A stretch of 64,000 nt of DNA from Clostridia bacterium (GTDB lineage Bacteria > Bacillota > Clostridia > Oscillospirales > Acutalibacteraceae): NCBI GenBank assembly GCA_017550625.1, contig JAFZOL010000053.1, positions 1-64,000 on the forward strand. Reading direction: 5' to 3'. A model generated the notes under the pieces. That model did no database searches and was not told the origin of the DNA. It saw nothing but the letters and a program-made list of their open reading frames with translations. Within the stretch, counting starts at the first letter, position 1; the number at the start of each line of letters is the position of its first letter. A program made the position numbers and the translations under genes. Shown here piece after piece: positions 1 to 8,524 of this stretch.

Positions 1-763
1 GCGACGCGCCGACGCCGACGTACATCTCAAGGAAGTCGGAGCCGGAGATGGACAGGAAAGGCACGTCTGCCTCGCCTGCAACGGCTTTCGCGAGCAGGGT
101 CTTACCGGTGCCGGGAGGGCCGACAAGCAGCACGCCCTTGGGAATGCGCGCGCCGAGATCGGCATACTTTTTCGGGTCCTTGAGGAACTCCACGATCTCG
201 GTGAGCTCTTCTTTTTCTTCGTCCGCGCCCGCCACGTCGTCAAACGTGACTTTTTTGCCGCGATCGTTGCCGGAGCGGATGCGCGCCTTGCCGAAGCTTA
301 TCGACCGGTTGCTCTCGCTCGTGAGGCTCTGGTTCATGCGCCGCATCATGATGAACATGAACGCGCCGAGGATCAGGATGAAAATGAGCGTGGGCAGCAG
401 GCTAAGGAACCACGAGCCGGAGCTGCCGGGCTCGTAATCGAAAACGACAGGGTCGTTCGGATGCGCCTCGTTATAAGCGACGATATAGGCGTGAACGTCG
501 GTATAAAAGATATTGACGTCGGGGACCTTATAGGAATACTCCTTCGTATCATTTCTCTTTTTATACGTCAGCTCGCCGCTCGAAAGATTCAGCTTGAATT
601 CGCTGATCCCGTCAGACAAAAACGTGTTGACAAGCTCGGAATATTCAAGCTTTTTCGTCTCCGAATAGTTTCGCGTGAAGAAAAACAGGCCGCCTACGAC
701 GCATAGAATCAGAACAAGGACAGGAATGAGCTGCGATAATCTTCTGGGACTGCGGTTCTCCAA
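1..763 (-). CDS. ftsH: ATP-dependent zinc metalloprotease FtsH, N-terminal part (cut by window edge)
   Basis: Membrane-anchored AAA+ protease that extracts and degrades membrane and regulatory proteins. About 254 codons are visible: a first membrane segment at roughly residues 11-30, an extracytoplasmic domain, a second membrane segment near residues 110-135, then the start of the AAA module with the Walker A motif GPPGTGKT. The ATPase remainder and the HExxH protease domain lie beyond base 1. I chose a TTG start at 763-761 because AAGGAG sits 8 bases upstream; the in-frame GTG two codons earlier overlaps that ribosome binding site. It begins 5 bases after hpt stops, and the order tilS-hpt-ftsH is the classic Firmicutes arrangement, so it is probably in the same transcript. 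Identification is secure; only the start codon is inferred. Confidence 0.95.
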   Translation of the reverse strand, partial: MENRSPRRLSQLIPVLVLILCVVGGLFFFTRNYSETKKLEYSELVNTFLSDGISEFKLNLSSGELTYKKRNDTKEYSYKVPDVNIFYTDVHAYIVAYNEAHPNDPVVFDYEPGSSGSWFLSLLPTLIFILILGAFMFIMMRRMNQSLTSESNRSISFGKARIRSGNDRGKKVTFDDVAGADEEKEELTEIVEFLKDPKKYADLGARIPKGVLLVGPPGTGKTLLAKAVAGEADVPFLSISGSDFLEMYVGVGAS

Positions 764-768
764 TACGT

Positions 769-1314
769 TCACTCCTTGTCTTCGTAAACTGATCTTTTAA
801 GCACGCCGATGTAAGGCAGGTTTCTGTATTTCTCGGCATAGTCGAGGCCGTAGCCGACGATGAACTCGTCGGGCACCTCAAGGCCGCTGTAGTCGGCGTA
901 AATATCCACCTTGCGGCGCTCGGGCTTGTCGAATAGCGTGCAGATGCGGATGCTGTTGGGATTGCGCGCGTAGAGCAGATCCATCAGGTAATTGAGAGTC
1001 ATGCCGCTGTCAAGGATATCCTCGACGATCAGCACGTCGTAGCCGCGGATGTCGCGATCGAGGTCCTTGAGGATCCGCACGGTGCCGCTGTTTTTCGTGC
1101 CGCTGCCGTAGGCGGAAACGGCCATGAAATCGATTTCGCACGGGATCTTGATCTGGCGCATCAGGTCGGACATAAACATGATGCTGCCCTTCAAGATGCT
1201 CACGAGCAGGAGCCTGCGGTCCTTGTAATCCTCAGAGATCTGCGCGCCGAGTTTTTCCACCGTCGCGGCAAGCTGGTCTTCCGAAAAAATCACGCGTTCA
1301 ATATCCGTATTCAT
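769..1314 (-). CDS. hpt: Hypoxanthine phosphoribosyltransferase
   Basis: Purine salvage enzyme converting hypoxanthine or guanine plus PRPP to IMP or GMP in the cytoplasm. The 181-residue protein carries the type I phosphoribosyltransferase PRPP loop EDILDSGMT at about residues 98-106 and has the normal family length. An ATG nine bases upstream (1323) lies directly against GGAGG, so the second ATG at 1314, with GGAGG 9 bases away, is the better start. The gene overlaps the end of tilS by 17 bases and precedes ftsH, which suggests translational coupling in a tilS-hpt-ftsH operon. Confidence 0.95.
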   Translation of the reverse strand: MNTDIERVIFSEDQLAATVEKLGAQISEDYKDRRLLLVSILKGSIMFMSDLMRQIKIPCEIDFMAVSAYGSGTKNSGTVRILKDLDRDIRGYDVLIVEDILDSGMTLNYLMDLLYARNPNSIRICTLFDKPERRKVDIYADYSGLEVPDEFIVGYGLDYAEKYRNLPYIGVLKRSVYEDKE

Positions 1315-2641
1315 TTTTTGCATCCTCCGAATATATGTTGATAATTTTTTTAGTATGTTCTTCGGGCGTTCTCGACCGGTCGACTCCGGCGAACGCCGCC
1401 CAGATCACGCCGTTCTCATCCGCGAGAACGGGGAGCTTTACGCGCTCGCGCGCAGGGATCTTCAGCTCCGTATACAGTTTCTTGAGCGTTTTCGTGCAGC
1501 CGCGCTTTTGCATCGTCACGGCGTCGCCGGGTTCGGGGCTACGCACCACGGGATTTCTGCCGATCTTGTCGACGTCTACGGCGTTGTTCCCGCCGGGGTT
1601 CTCCGCACACGCGATCGACACGATCTTTTCATAAAACAGGATTCTCTGATCTTCTGTAAGAGAAACCGGGATGCGGAGCTTTTCGGGCAGCTCTTCCCCG
1701 TCGTCCCTCATAAGCGTTTCGCCGTCTGTGCGCAGGACTGTTCCCGACGGGAACGTGAGCGCGAAGCCTTTTTCAAAAAGCCGTGAATCAACCAAAAGGA
1801 TATGCTTTTCTTCCGGTTCCGGGATCCCGCAGTCCGCGCAGAACCGGCGCAGAACGCGTGTTCTCAAAGCGGGGTGAAGATCTTTCATCGGGCCGAGCTC
1901 GAGGCATGTTGTTTTTTCATCGAAAAGCAAACGGTATGCGCGCTCGGTTTCCTGCGTCAGATAATCTTCATCTGCTTGCAGCAGCGTCAAACAACGAGCC
2001 GCTGCACTTTCGAAAGATTGATTTAACTCTTTCAAAGCTGGAACGACGTCCATGCGGATCTTATTGCGGGAATACGAGGGATCGCCGTTAGAAGCGTCTG
2101 TCACGTAAGAAAGATTATGTGCTTTACAGTATTCCTCGATCTCATCGCGCGTACAATTGATGAGCGGACGGATCACGTCGCCGCGCCTGACCGGGATCGA
2201 GCACAGGCCGCGCAGGCCGGTGCCCCGCGCGAAGCGGAACAGAAACGTTTCAATAGCGTCGTTGAGGTGGTGTGCCGTGGCGATCTTATCCGCGCCGAGC
2301 GAGCGAAAAAAAGCGTAGCGCGCTTCCCTGCCGCATTCCTCGACGCCTAAGCCCTTCTCCTTCGCGAGAAACGCGACATCCGCGCGTTCAACGAAAAGCG
2401 GCACGCCGAGGCTATCGCAGAACGACCGCACGAACGCCTCGTCACGGTCGGCGTCTTCGCCTCGCAATCCGTGGTTCAGATGGGCGGCAATTACCTCGAT
2501 GCCGAGTTCGTCGCGATAAGTAACCAAAAGATGCAGCAGGCAAACGGAATCCGCGCCGCCTGAAACACCAACCGCGACCTTATCGCCGGACTGCAAAAGG
2601 CTGTTTGAACGAACGGTTTCAAGAAACTTGTTCCCGATCAT
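1298..2641 (-). CDS. tilS: tRNA(Ile)-lysidine synthase
   Basis: Modifies C34 of the CAU-anticodon tRNA-Ile to lysidine, so that it reads AUA codons; essential in most bacteria. The 447-residue protein has the N-type ATP pyrophosphatase P-loop SGGADS at residues 27-32, followed by the TilS core and a C-terminal substrate-binding domain, matching the usual 430-470 residue length. A longer in-frame start at 2689 exists inside dnaB, but the ATG at 2641 forms an ATGA overlap with the dnaB stop, and the family N terminus begins just before the P-loop, so 2641 is preferred. Translationally coupled to dnaB upstream and overlapping hpt downstream. Confidence 0.95.
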   Translation of the reverse strand: MIGNKFLETVRSNSLLQSGDKVAVGVSGGADSVCLLHLLVTYRDELGIEVIAAHLNHGLRGEDADRDEAFVRSFCDSLGVPLFVERADVAFLAKEKGLGVEECGREARYAFFRSLGADKIATAHHLNDAIETFLFRFARGTGLRGLCSIPVRRGDVIRPLINCTRDEIEEYCKAHNLSYVTDASNGDPSYSRNKIRMDVVPALKELNQSFESAAARCLTLLQADEDYLTQETERAYRLLFDEKTTCLELGPMKDLHPALRTRVLRRFCADCGIPEPEEKHILLVDSRLFEKGFALTFPSGTVLRTDGETLMRDDGEELPEKLRIPVSLTEDQRILFYEKIVSIACAENPGGNNAVDVDKIGRNPVVRSPEPGDAVTMQKRGCTKTLKKLYTELKIPARERVKLPVLADENGVIWAAFAGVDRSRTPEEHTKKIINIYSEDAKNEYGY

Positions 2642-4026
2642 GACTCTTGTTTGTCGAGGCACTGATACATCGTATACTGGTTGTTCCACACGAGTTTCAC
2701 GGTGCCGACGGGGCCGTGACGGTTCTTTTCGACGATGAGTTCGGCGATGTTCGCCGTGATCTTATCGGGATCCTGATTCGCGTCGGCTTCTTCTTTATTC
2801 CCCGAAGTGGAGGCGTAATAATCTTCTCTGAAAAGCATCGCCACGATATCGGCGTCCTGCTCGATGGTACCGGATTCGCGCAGGTCCGAAAGCTGCGGCT
2901 TGTGCGACTTGTTGCCGCGCGATTCGGTGTTTCTCGAAAGCTGGGCGCACACGACAACGGGTACGTTGAGGTCCTTTGCCATGAGCTTGAGGCTCCGGGT
3001 GATTTCAGAGACCTCCTGCACGCGGCTTTCGGTGCGCTTGGCGGATTGCATGAGCTGCAGATAGTCCACGAACACGGCACCGGGATCTTTCATCCGGCGA
3101 AGCCTCGCCTTCATCTCGGGCACCGTGATGCCGGATGTATCGTCAAGATAGAGCGGCACGTCGTAGAGGAAGACGCACGCGCCGGTCAACAGCTTCCACT
3201 CGTTCGGCGTGAGCTCGCCGGTGCGCATCTTCTGGCTCGACACGCGCGCCTCGGTGGCGAGCACGCGCTGCGCGAGCTGCTCTTTTGACATTTCGAGCGA
3301 GAAGAACACGACCTTCTTTTTGCTCAGCACGGCAACATTGCGCGCCATGTTGAGCGCGAAGCTCGTTTTGCCCATCGCGGGGCGGGCGCCGATGATCACG
3401 AGGTCCGACCGGTTGAGGCCGGTCACGATTTTATCAAATTCCGGAAAGCCGGTGGGCAGGCCTTTATAGAGCTCCTTTTCGTCGGAATTGAGCTTGTGCA
3501 GCGTGTCGAACACGTTGACGATCACGTTGCGGATGAGCGCCGGGCCCTGCACGTCTCTGCCCTGCCGGATCTCAAAGATCTTTTGTTCCGCTTTTTCAAG
3601 CAGGCCGTCGGCGTCCAGCGACGCGTCCTCCGCGAGCTCGATGATCTCGTGGGAGGCGTCGACAAGCCTTCTCGTGTAATACTTGTCCTTTACGATCTTG
3701 CAGTAGGTTTCGACGTTATCGGACGAAGGCACGCTTTCGGACAGCTGGAACAGATATTGCTTGCCGCCGTCTTCGCTGTCGAACACCTTCTTCATGCGCA
3801 CGTGCTCAAGCACCATCAGGATATCGATCTTGCCGGCGGAGGCGTCGAGCTCCTGCATCGCGGTGAAGATCTCTTTGTGCTGCTCGTAATAAAAGTATTC
3901 CGCGCGCAGATACATCGCCACGGTCGAGAAGCATTTCGGGTCAAGCAGAACCGAGCCGAGCACGGCTTGCTCAGCTTCGAAAGAATAAATCTTGCTTACA
4001 CGGTTCTGTGTGTTTTGATCAGCCAT
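2638..4026 (-). CDS. dnaB: Replicative DNA helicase DnaB
   Basis: Hexameric 5'-3' helicase that unwinds DNA at the replication fork (named dnaC in Bacillus subtilis). The 462-residue protein has an N-terminal collar domain (about 12-115), a linker, and a RecA-like domain with Walker A GARPAMGKT at 213-221, a Walker B region with FVDYLQLM, and the DRESG-containing C-terminal motif. Length is normal and there is no intein. It lies 14 bases after rplI and shares an ATGA overlap with tilS; gdpP-rplI-dnaB is a conserved Firmicutes order. Confidence 0.97.
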   Translation of the reverse strand: MADQNTQNRVSKIYSFEAEQAVLGSVLLDPKCFSTVAMYLRAEYFYYEQHKEIFTAMQELDASAGKIDILMVLEHVRMKKVFDSEDGGKQYLFQLSESVPSSDNVETYCKIVKDKYYTRRLVDASHEIIELAEDASLDADGLLEKAEQKIFEIRQGRDVQGPALIRNVIVNVFDTLHKLNSDEKELYKGLPTGFPEFDKIVTGLNRSDLVIIGARPAMGKTSFALNMARNVAVLSKKKVVFFSLEMSKEQLAQRVLATEARVSSQKMRTGELTPNEWKLLTGACVFLYDVPLYLDDTSGITVPEMKARLRRMKDPGAVFVDYLQLMQSAKRTESRVQEVSEITRSLKLMAKDLNVPVVVCAQLSRNTESRGNKSHKPQLSDLRESGTIEQDADIVAMLFREDYYASTSGNKEEADANQDPDKITANIAELIVEKNRHGPVGTVKLVWNNQYTMYQCLDKQES

Positions 4027-4040
4027 AATCTACTCCGGGC

Positions 4041-4481
4041 TCAGTCGCCGACCAGCACGAACATCTGCACCTGGATGCCGGAATACACTTTCACGGTCAC
4101 CGGGTAAACGCCGTAAGCGCGGATATCGTCGACGATATATTTTTTCTTTTCAAGCTCCACGCCGAACTGCTCTTTGACTTTCTCGGCGATCTCTTTTGAC
4201 GTGACGGAGCCGAACAGTCTGCCGTTGGCGCCTGCGTTGGCGGAAACTTTTACGGTTTTGCCTTCGAGCTTCGCGGCGTTTTCTTCGGCGGTGGCCTTTT
4301 CAACGGCGAGCTTGTGCGCGGCGGAGGCTTCACGGTTCTTGAGCTGGTTCATCGCGCCCGCGTCGGCGATGACGGCGAGCTTTCTGGGGATCAGGTAATT
4401 CTTCGCGTAGCCGTCGGATACGTTGACGAGCTGGCCTTTTTTGCCGAGGTCCTTGATATCCTGGTTCAAGATGATCTTCAT
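4041..4481 (-). CDS. rplI: 50S ribosomal protein L9
   Basis: Large-subunit ribosomal protein binding 23S rRNA near the L1 stalk. The 146-residue sequence begins MKIILNQDIKDLGKKGQ, the typical N-terminal RNA-binding domain, followed by the long connecting helix and a C-terminal domain ending around residue 146. The start ATG overlaps the gdpP stop as ATGA, and its AGGAGG ribosome binding site lies inside the last gdpP codons, so translation of the two is likely coupled. Confidence 0.97.
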   Translation of the reverse strand: MKIILNQDIKDLGKKGQLVNVSDGYAKNYLIPRKLAVIADAGAMNQLKNREASAAHKLAVEKATAEENAAKLEGKTVKVSANAGANGRLFGSVTSKEIAEKVKEQFGVELEKKKYIVDDIRAYGVYPVTVKVYSGIQVQMFVLVGD

Positions 4482-6469
4482 TGCTGGTTTCCTCCTAACG
4501 TTGCGTTTGCTGTATCCATATAGGTTTCGATTGCTTCTTTAAGCTGTTCTTCGGCCTGTTCGACCGTCAGATCCGGCAGCTGGACCGCCGCCATGCTGTG
4601 ATGGCCGCCGCCGCCGAGCTTCTCCATGATGAGCTGGACGTTGACGCGCCCGAGGCTTCTGGCGGATATGTTAATCGCCCCGCCGAACGACGAGATCACG
4701 AACGAAGCGTCCACGTTCTCGATATTCAGCAGTTCGTCGGCGGCCTTTGAGCAGATGAGCCTTGCCGAAGGTCCGTTGTTGTCGGCCACGGCGATGGCGT
4801 AGCGGCCGAAATATTTCGCGCCGTTTACGACGTTGTTGATCTGGATATTGTCTTCGGCAGAACCTGCGAAGAGCTTTCTCACGGCGACCGTGTCGGCCTT
4901 CAGCGATTTGAGGTACGACGCCGCGTCGAACGTTCTGACGCCGACGCGCAGCGTATAATCCTTCGTGTCAAGCATGATACCCGACAGCAGAGCCTGCGCC
5001 TGGTTCGGCGTGAGCTTGGGCTTCGCGGGCGAATACTGTACGAGCTCGGTCACCATCTCGCAGGCGGACGACGCGTACGGTTCCAGAAGCTCGTAGGTGT
5101 TGCCCTCGATGTGGTCGACAGCCATTCTGTGATGGTCGATGATCACGGTCTTGAGCCCGAGTTCAAGAAGCTTAGGCGCTTCTACGAGCTTCACGCGCAT
5201 CGTATCCACGATCACAAGAAGCGTGGCGGGCGTTGCGAGCTCGAGCGCCTTTTCGGGCGTTATAAAGCTGATCGCGCCGGACCCGCTCTCGAGCATTTTC
5301 ACGAGCGACGCCGCCATGGTGCGGGTCTTGTCGATCACGATATGTACGTTTTTCGACTTCGCCCTGACGATCGCCACGATGCCGGCGGCAGCGCCGACGC
5401 AGTCGAAATCGCTGAACGCGTGGCCCATCACGAGCACGTCGGAGGCGTTGGCGATATATTCGTCGAGCGCCGCGGCGAACACGCGGGACTTGACTTTACC
5501 TCGCTTCTCTTTGCCGCTGGTGAGACCGCCGAAGAATTCGTAGTTGTCGCCGTTCTTCACCGCGACCTGGTCGCCGCCGCGGCCGCGCGCCATATCGAGC
5601 GCTTCGCGCGCAGAGTCCTCGCTCTCTTTGAAATCGAGCGAATGGCCCACGCCGATGCTCAGCGTGATATCGGCTTCGTCGGGGCCGAAATGTGCGGTGC
5701 GGACTTTGTCGATCACGCCGAAGCGCGTCTGCATCATGGAATCGAGGTTCCTCGATTCGGTGATCGCGAAGAACCTGCCGTCGGAGACCTTGCGGAACAC
5801 GCAGTCGTATTCCGAGAACCACTTCGTGATCATGCGGTCGAGGTCGGAGTTCATCGCGTAATAATCTTCGTGCGGCATCACGTCTTCGGCCTGTTCAAGC
5901 GAATCCACGTTCACGAGCAGGATCACGGGGCGCGTCATGTTATAGGTCTCGCGGATCTCCTTGAGGATCGTGTCGTCCACGAAATAGGCGGCGCAGAGGT
6001 CGTCGCGCAGCTGCGACGTGTAGACGGTATAGGCGTGTTTGTCACCCTTGATCTCAAGCACGGAGACGTCTTCATTCGCGCCGAGCTTTTCGGTGAGCGG
6101 GAAGATGTCGTTGACGTTCCCGTTTTTCAAAGACGAAAAATCGGGGATGAGGCTCTCGAAACGGGTGTTATACCAGATGATATCGCCGTCGCGCCCGGCA
6201 AGCAGCACGGGGAACGGGAACGCGTCGAGCCTACTTTCTTCCTCTTCGCCAACGCGCATGGAGCTCGTGAGAAGCTCAACGGATTCGCGTTTGCGGGCGA
6301 GCTTTTTGAGGAACCAGCGGATCGTGAGAAACACGCTCACGAGCAGCACCGTGAGCTCGATGACGGCAAGCATGGGGGAAAAGATGAACGTAAGCCCCGC
6401 GGCGATCGCCGCCAAAAGGAACGCCGCGGCCGTGTAGGGATAGGTTTTTACGATATACCCGAAATCCAT
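4478..6469 (-). CDS. gdpP: Cyclic di-AMP phosphodiesterase GdpP
   Basis: Membrane-bound DHH-DHHA1 phosphodiesterase that hydrolyses cyclic di-AMP to pApA, controlling osmolyte and potassium balance and cell-wall homeostasis in Firmicutes. The 663-residue protein shows two membrane segments (about 14-30 and 34-52), a PAS-like region (about 80-165), a degenerate GGDEF domain (about 175-305), the DHH domain with MGHAFSDFD at 348-356 and DHH at 445-447, and the DHHA1 glycine motif GGGGHH at 619-624. All expected metal-binding residues are present. The GGDEF signature itself is absent, as is normal for GdpP. First of the gdpP-rplI-dnaB set; potassium transporter genes sit at 25-27 kb. Confidence 0.95.
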   Translation of the reverse strand: MDFGYIVKTYPYTAAAFLLAAIAAGLTFIFSPMLAVIELTVLLVSVFLTIRWFLKKLARKRESVELLTSSMRVGEEEESRLDAFPFPVLLAGRDGDIIWYNTRFESLIPDFSSLKNGNVNDIFPLTEKLGANEDVSVLEIKGDKHAYTVYTSQLRDDLCAAYFVDDTILKEIRETYNMTRPVILLVNVDSLEQAEDVMPHEDYYAMNSDLDRMITKWFSEYDCVFRKVSDGRFFAITESRNLDSMMQTRFGVIDKVRTAHFGPDEADITLSIGVGHSLDFKESEDSAREALDMARGRGGDQVAVKNGDNYEFFGGLTSGKEKRGKVKSRVFAAALDEYIANASDVLVMGHAFSDFDCVGAAAGIVAIVRAKSKNVHIVIDKTRTMAASLVKMLESGSGAISFITPEKALELATPATLLVIVDTMRVKLVEAPKLLELGLKTVIIDHHRMAVDHIEGNTYELLEPYASSACEMVTELVQYSPAKPKLTPNQAQALLSGIMLDTKDYTLRVGVRTFDAASYLKSLKADTVAVRKLFAGSAEDNIQINNVVNGAKYFGRYAIAVADNNGPSARLICSKAADELLNIENVDASFVISSFGGAINISARSLGRVNVQLIMEKLGGGGHHSMAAVQLPDLTVEQAEEQLKEAIETYMDTANATLGGNQQ

Positions 6470-6491
6470 ATCTTTTCTCCTTTCATCGGAT

Positions 6492-8414
6492 TCAGACCGA
6501 GAAGACGCTCACGAGCACGATCGGGCTTCTTCTCGTTTTCTCAAACACAACGCTCTGCACCGTATCTCTGATCTTCTGGCGCAGGGCGACAGCGTCGAGC
6601 TGTTTGTTTTTGCCCTGTTTGATAAACGCCTTTTCGCAGGCCTGTGAAATGAACTGATAGAGTTCGTTCGCGTTTTCGATGAACACGAAGCCCTTGGTCT
6701 GGATATCGACGGGCGCGAGCAGCTCGCCGGTATACATATCCACGGCTGCGCTCACGAACAGTACGCCGTCGGTTGAAAGCTTTTTTCTGTCGAGCAGCAC
6801 GCCCTTGCCCACGTCGCCGAAGCCTGATCCGTCTACATAGATCCGCCCCGCCGGAACGGTCTGTTCGAAGGACGCTTTCTCCTGCGTCAGACGGATCACG
6901 GAACCGAGCTCGGGCACGAGAATGTTCTTCTCGGGGATGCCCACGCTCACCGCAAGCTGGGCGTGACGGCGCATATGCTTCTGCTCGCCGTGCACCGGGA
7001 TAAAGAACTTCGGCCGGACAAGATTCATGATGAGCTTGAGCTCTTCCTGCGCGGCGTGGCCGGACACGTGGATGCCGAGGCTCTTTTCGTAAATGACCTC
7101 CGCGCCGAACTTCATGAGCTCGTTGATCGTGTTCGCTACGCTTTTCTCGTTGCCGGGGATGGGCGTTGCGGAGATGATCACGAAGTCGTTCGCGCCGACG
7201 TTCACCTTGCGGTGGTCGCCCGTCGCCATGCGCGCGAGCGCCGACATCGGCTCGCCCTGGCTGCCCGTGGTGATGATCACCGTATCCTCGTCGCGGTAAT
7301 TCCTGAGGTTATCGATCGGCACGAGAACGTCGTCCGGGATCGAGATGAAACCGAGCTCGCGGCTGACGTTCATCACGTTTTCGAGGCTGCGGCCGGACAG
7401 GAAGATCTTCCTGTTCATCTTTTGCGACGCGTCGACGATCTGCTGCACGCGGTGGATGTTGGAGGCGAACGACGCAACGATAATGCGCTTTTTGCCAGCT
7501 CTCACGAACAGCTGCTCAAGCGTTTCGCCCACCTTTTTCTCGCTGGGCGTATAGCCGGCTTTTTCGGCGTTTGTGGAATCCTGCATCAGGCACAGCACGC
7601 CATCGCTGCCGAGTTCTGCGAATTTCGCGAGGTCGATCACGCCGCCGTTGATGGGGGTGTTATCCACTTTGAAGTCGCCTGTGTGGACCACGAGTCCCGC
7701 GCCGCAGCGGATGGCGAACGCCAGAGAATCGGGGATCGAGTGGTTCACGTGGATCGCTTCGAACGAGAACGCGCCCACGTCGATCACGTCGCCGGGCTGG
7801 ATCGTGTTGAGCCGCGCCGCGTTGAGGAGCCTGTGCTCTCTGAGCTTGCCCTCGATGAGCCCCATCGTAAGGCACGAAGCGTAGATCGGCACGTTGACGA
7901 TCTTGAGTAAGTAAGGAAGACCACCGATGTGATCTTCATGCCCGTGCGTGATGAACACGGCTTTGATCTTGTCTTTGTTGCGTTCGATATAGCTGAAATC
8001 CGGCAGAACGTAGTCGATGCCGGGCATATCCGCGTCCGGGAACGTCATGCCGCAGTCGAGGATCACCATCTCGCCGTCGTATTCGAACAGCGTCAGGTTT
8101 TTGCCGATCTCGTTGATGCCGCCGAGAAACGCGATGCGCAGCGGTTCGTTGGAATAAGGCTGAAAGCTCAGTTCGCTGACGGCGGCCTTTTTCACCGGCG
8201 CGTTCTTTACTGTTTTCTTTTCGGACTTGACGGCCTTCGCTCTTTTCCTGACGGGCGGTTCTGCGTTCTTGGGCGGATCGCGCCTCACGGCTTCGGGTTT
8301 GGCGGGTTGTTCCTTCTTTTTCGACGCAACGCGCTTCGCGGGCGCCGGCGTTTTCTTTTTCAGTTTGGTTTTCGCCGCGGCTTTATTCTGTTTTTCCGCA
8401 GTTTTGTTTTGCAT
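6492..8414 (-). CDS. rnj: Ribonuclease J
   Basis: Metallo-beta-lactamase-fold ribonuclease with 5'-3' exonuclease and endonuclease activity; a main RNA decay and maturation enzyme in Firmicutes. The catalytic core starts near residue 90, with HGHEDH at 157-162 holding the two zinc ions, followed by the beta-CASP region and the C-terminal domain. Residues 1-85 are an extra stretch very rich in lysine, alanine and proline that RNase J1 of Bacillus lacks; it is likely disordered and could bind RNA. Total 640 residues against about 555 for the usual family member. The start is supported by AAGGAG 5-6 bases upstream of the ATG. A good sigma-A promoter overlaps the end of the upstream gene. Confidence 0.93.
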   Translation of the reverse strand: MQNKTAEKQNKAAAKTKLKKKTPAPAKRVASKKKEQPAKPEAVRRDPPKNAEPPVRKRAKAVKSEKKTVKNAPVKKAAVSELSFQPYSNEPLRIAFLGGINEIGKNLTLFEYDGEMVILDCGMTFPDADMPGIDYVLPDFSYIERNKDKIKAVFITHGHEDHIGGLPYLLKIVNVPIYASCLTMGLIEGKLREHRLLNAARLNTIQPGDVIDVGAFSFEAIHVNHSIPDSLAFAIRCGAGLVVHTGDFKVDNTPINGGVIDLAKFAELGSDGVLCLMQDSTNAEKAGYTPSEKKVGETLEQLFVRAGKKRIIVASFASNIHRVQQIVDASQKMNRKIFLSGRSLENVMNVSRELGFISIPDDVLVPIDNLRNYRDEDTVIITTGSQGEPMSALARMATGDHRKVNVGANDFVIISATPIPGNEKSVANTINELMKFGAEVIYEKSLGIHVSGHAAQEELKLIMNLVRPKFFIPVHGEQKHMRRHAQLAVSVGIPEKNILVPELGSVIRLTQEKASFEQTVPAGRIYVDGSGFGDVGKGVLLDRKKLSTDGVLFVSAAVDMYTGELLAPVDIQTKGFVFIENANELYQFISQACEKAFIKQGKNKQLDAVALRQKIRDTVQSVVFEKTRRSPIVLVSVFSV

Positions 8415-8495
8415 AGTTACTCCTTATCATATATCCGATCGGTCAAAACGGGACGAAACAGCCGCAAATTGACCTATTATAATTTTTATTATATT

Positions 8496-8524
8496 ATAAT
8501 ACTATCAATTTCGATTTTTGTCAA
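8496..8524 (-). promoter_or_regulatory. Sigma-A promoter for RNase J
   Basis: On the minus strand TTGACA (8524-8519) is followed after 17 bases by TATTAT (8501-8496) in an AT-rich tract about 80 bases before the RNase J start. The -35 element lies inside the last codons of the upstream gene. This would give an untranslated leader of roughly 70 bases. Confidence 0.6.

Noticed and set aside
5111..6571. Long plus-strand open frame (486 codons) opposite gdpP
   Set aside because: Histidine/arginine/valine-rich mirror of a GC-rich gene; gdpP has clear domains and the frame has no ribosome binding site.
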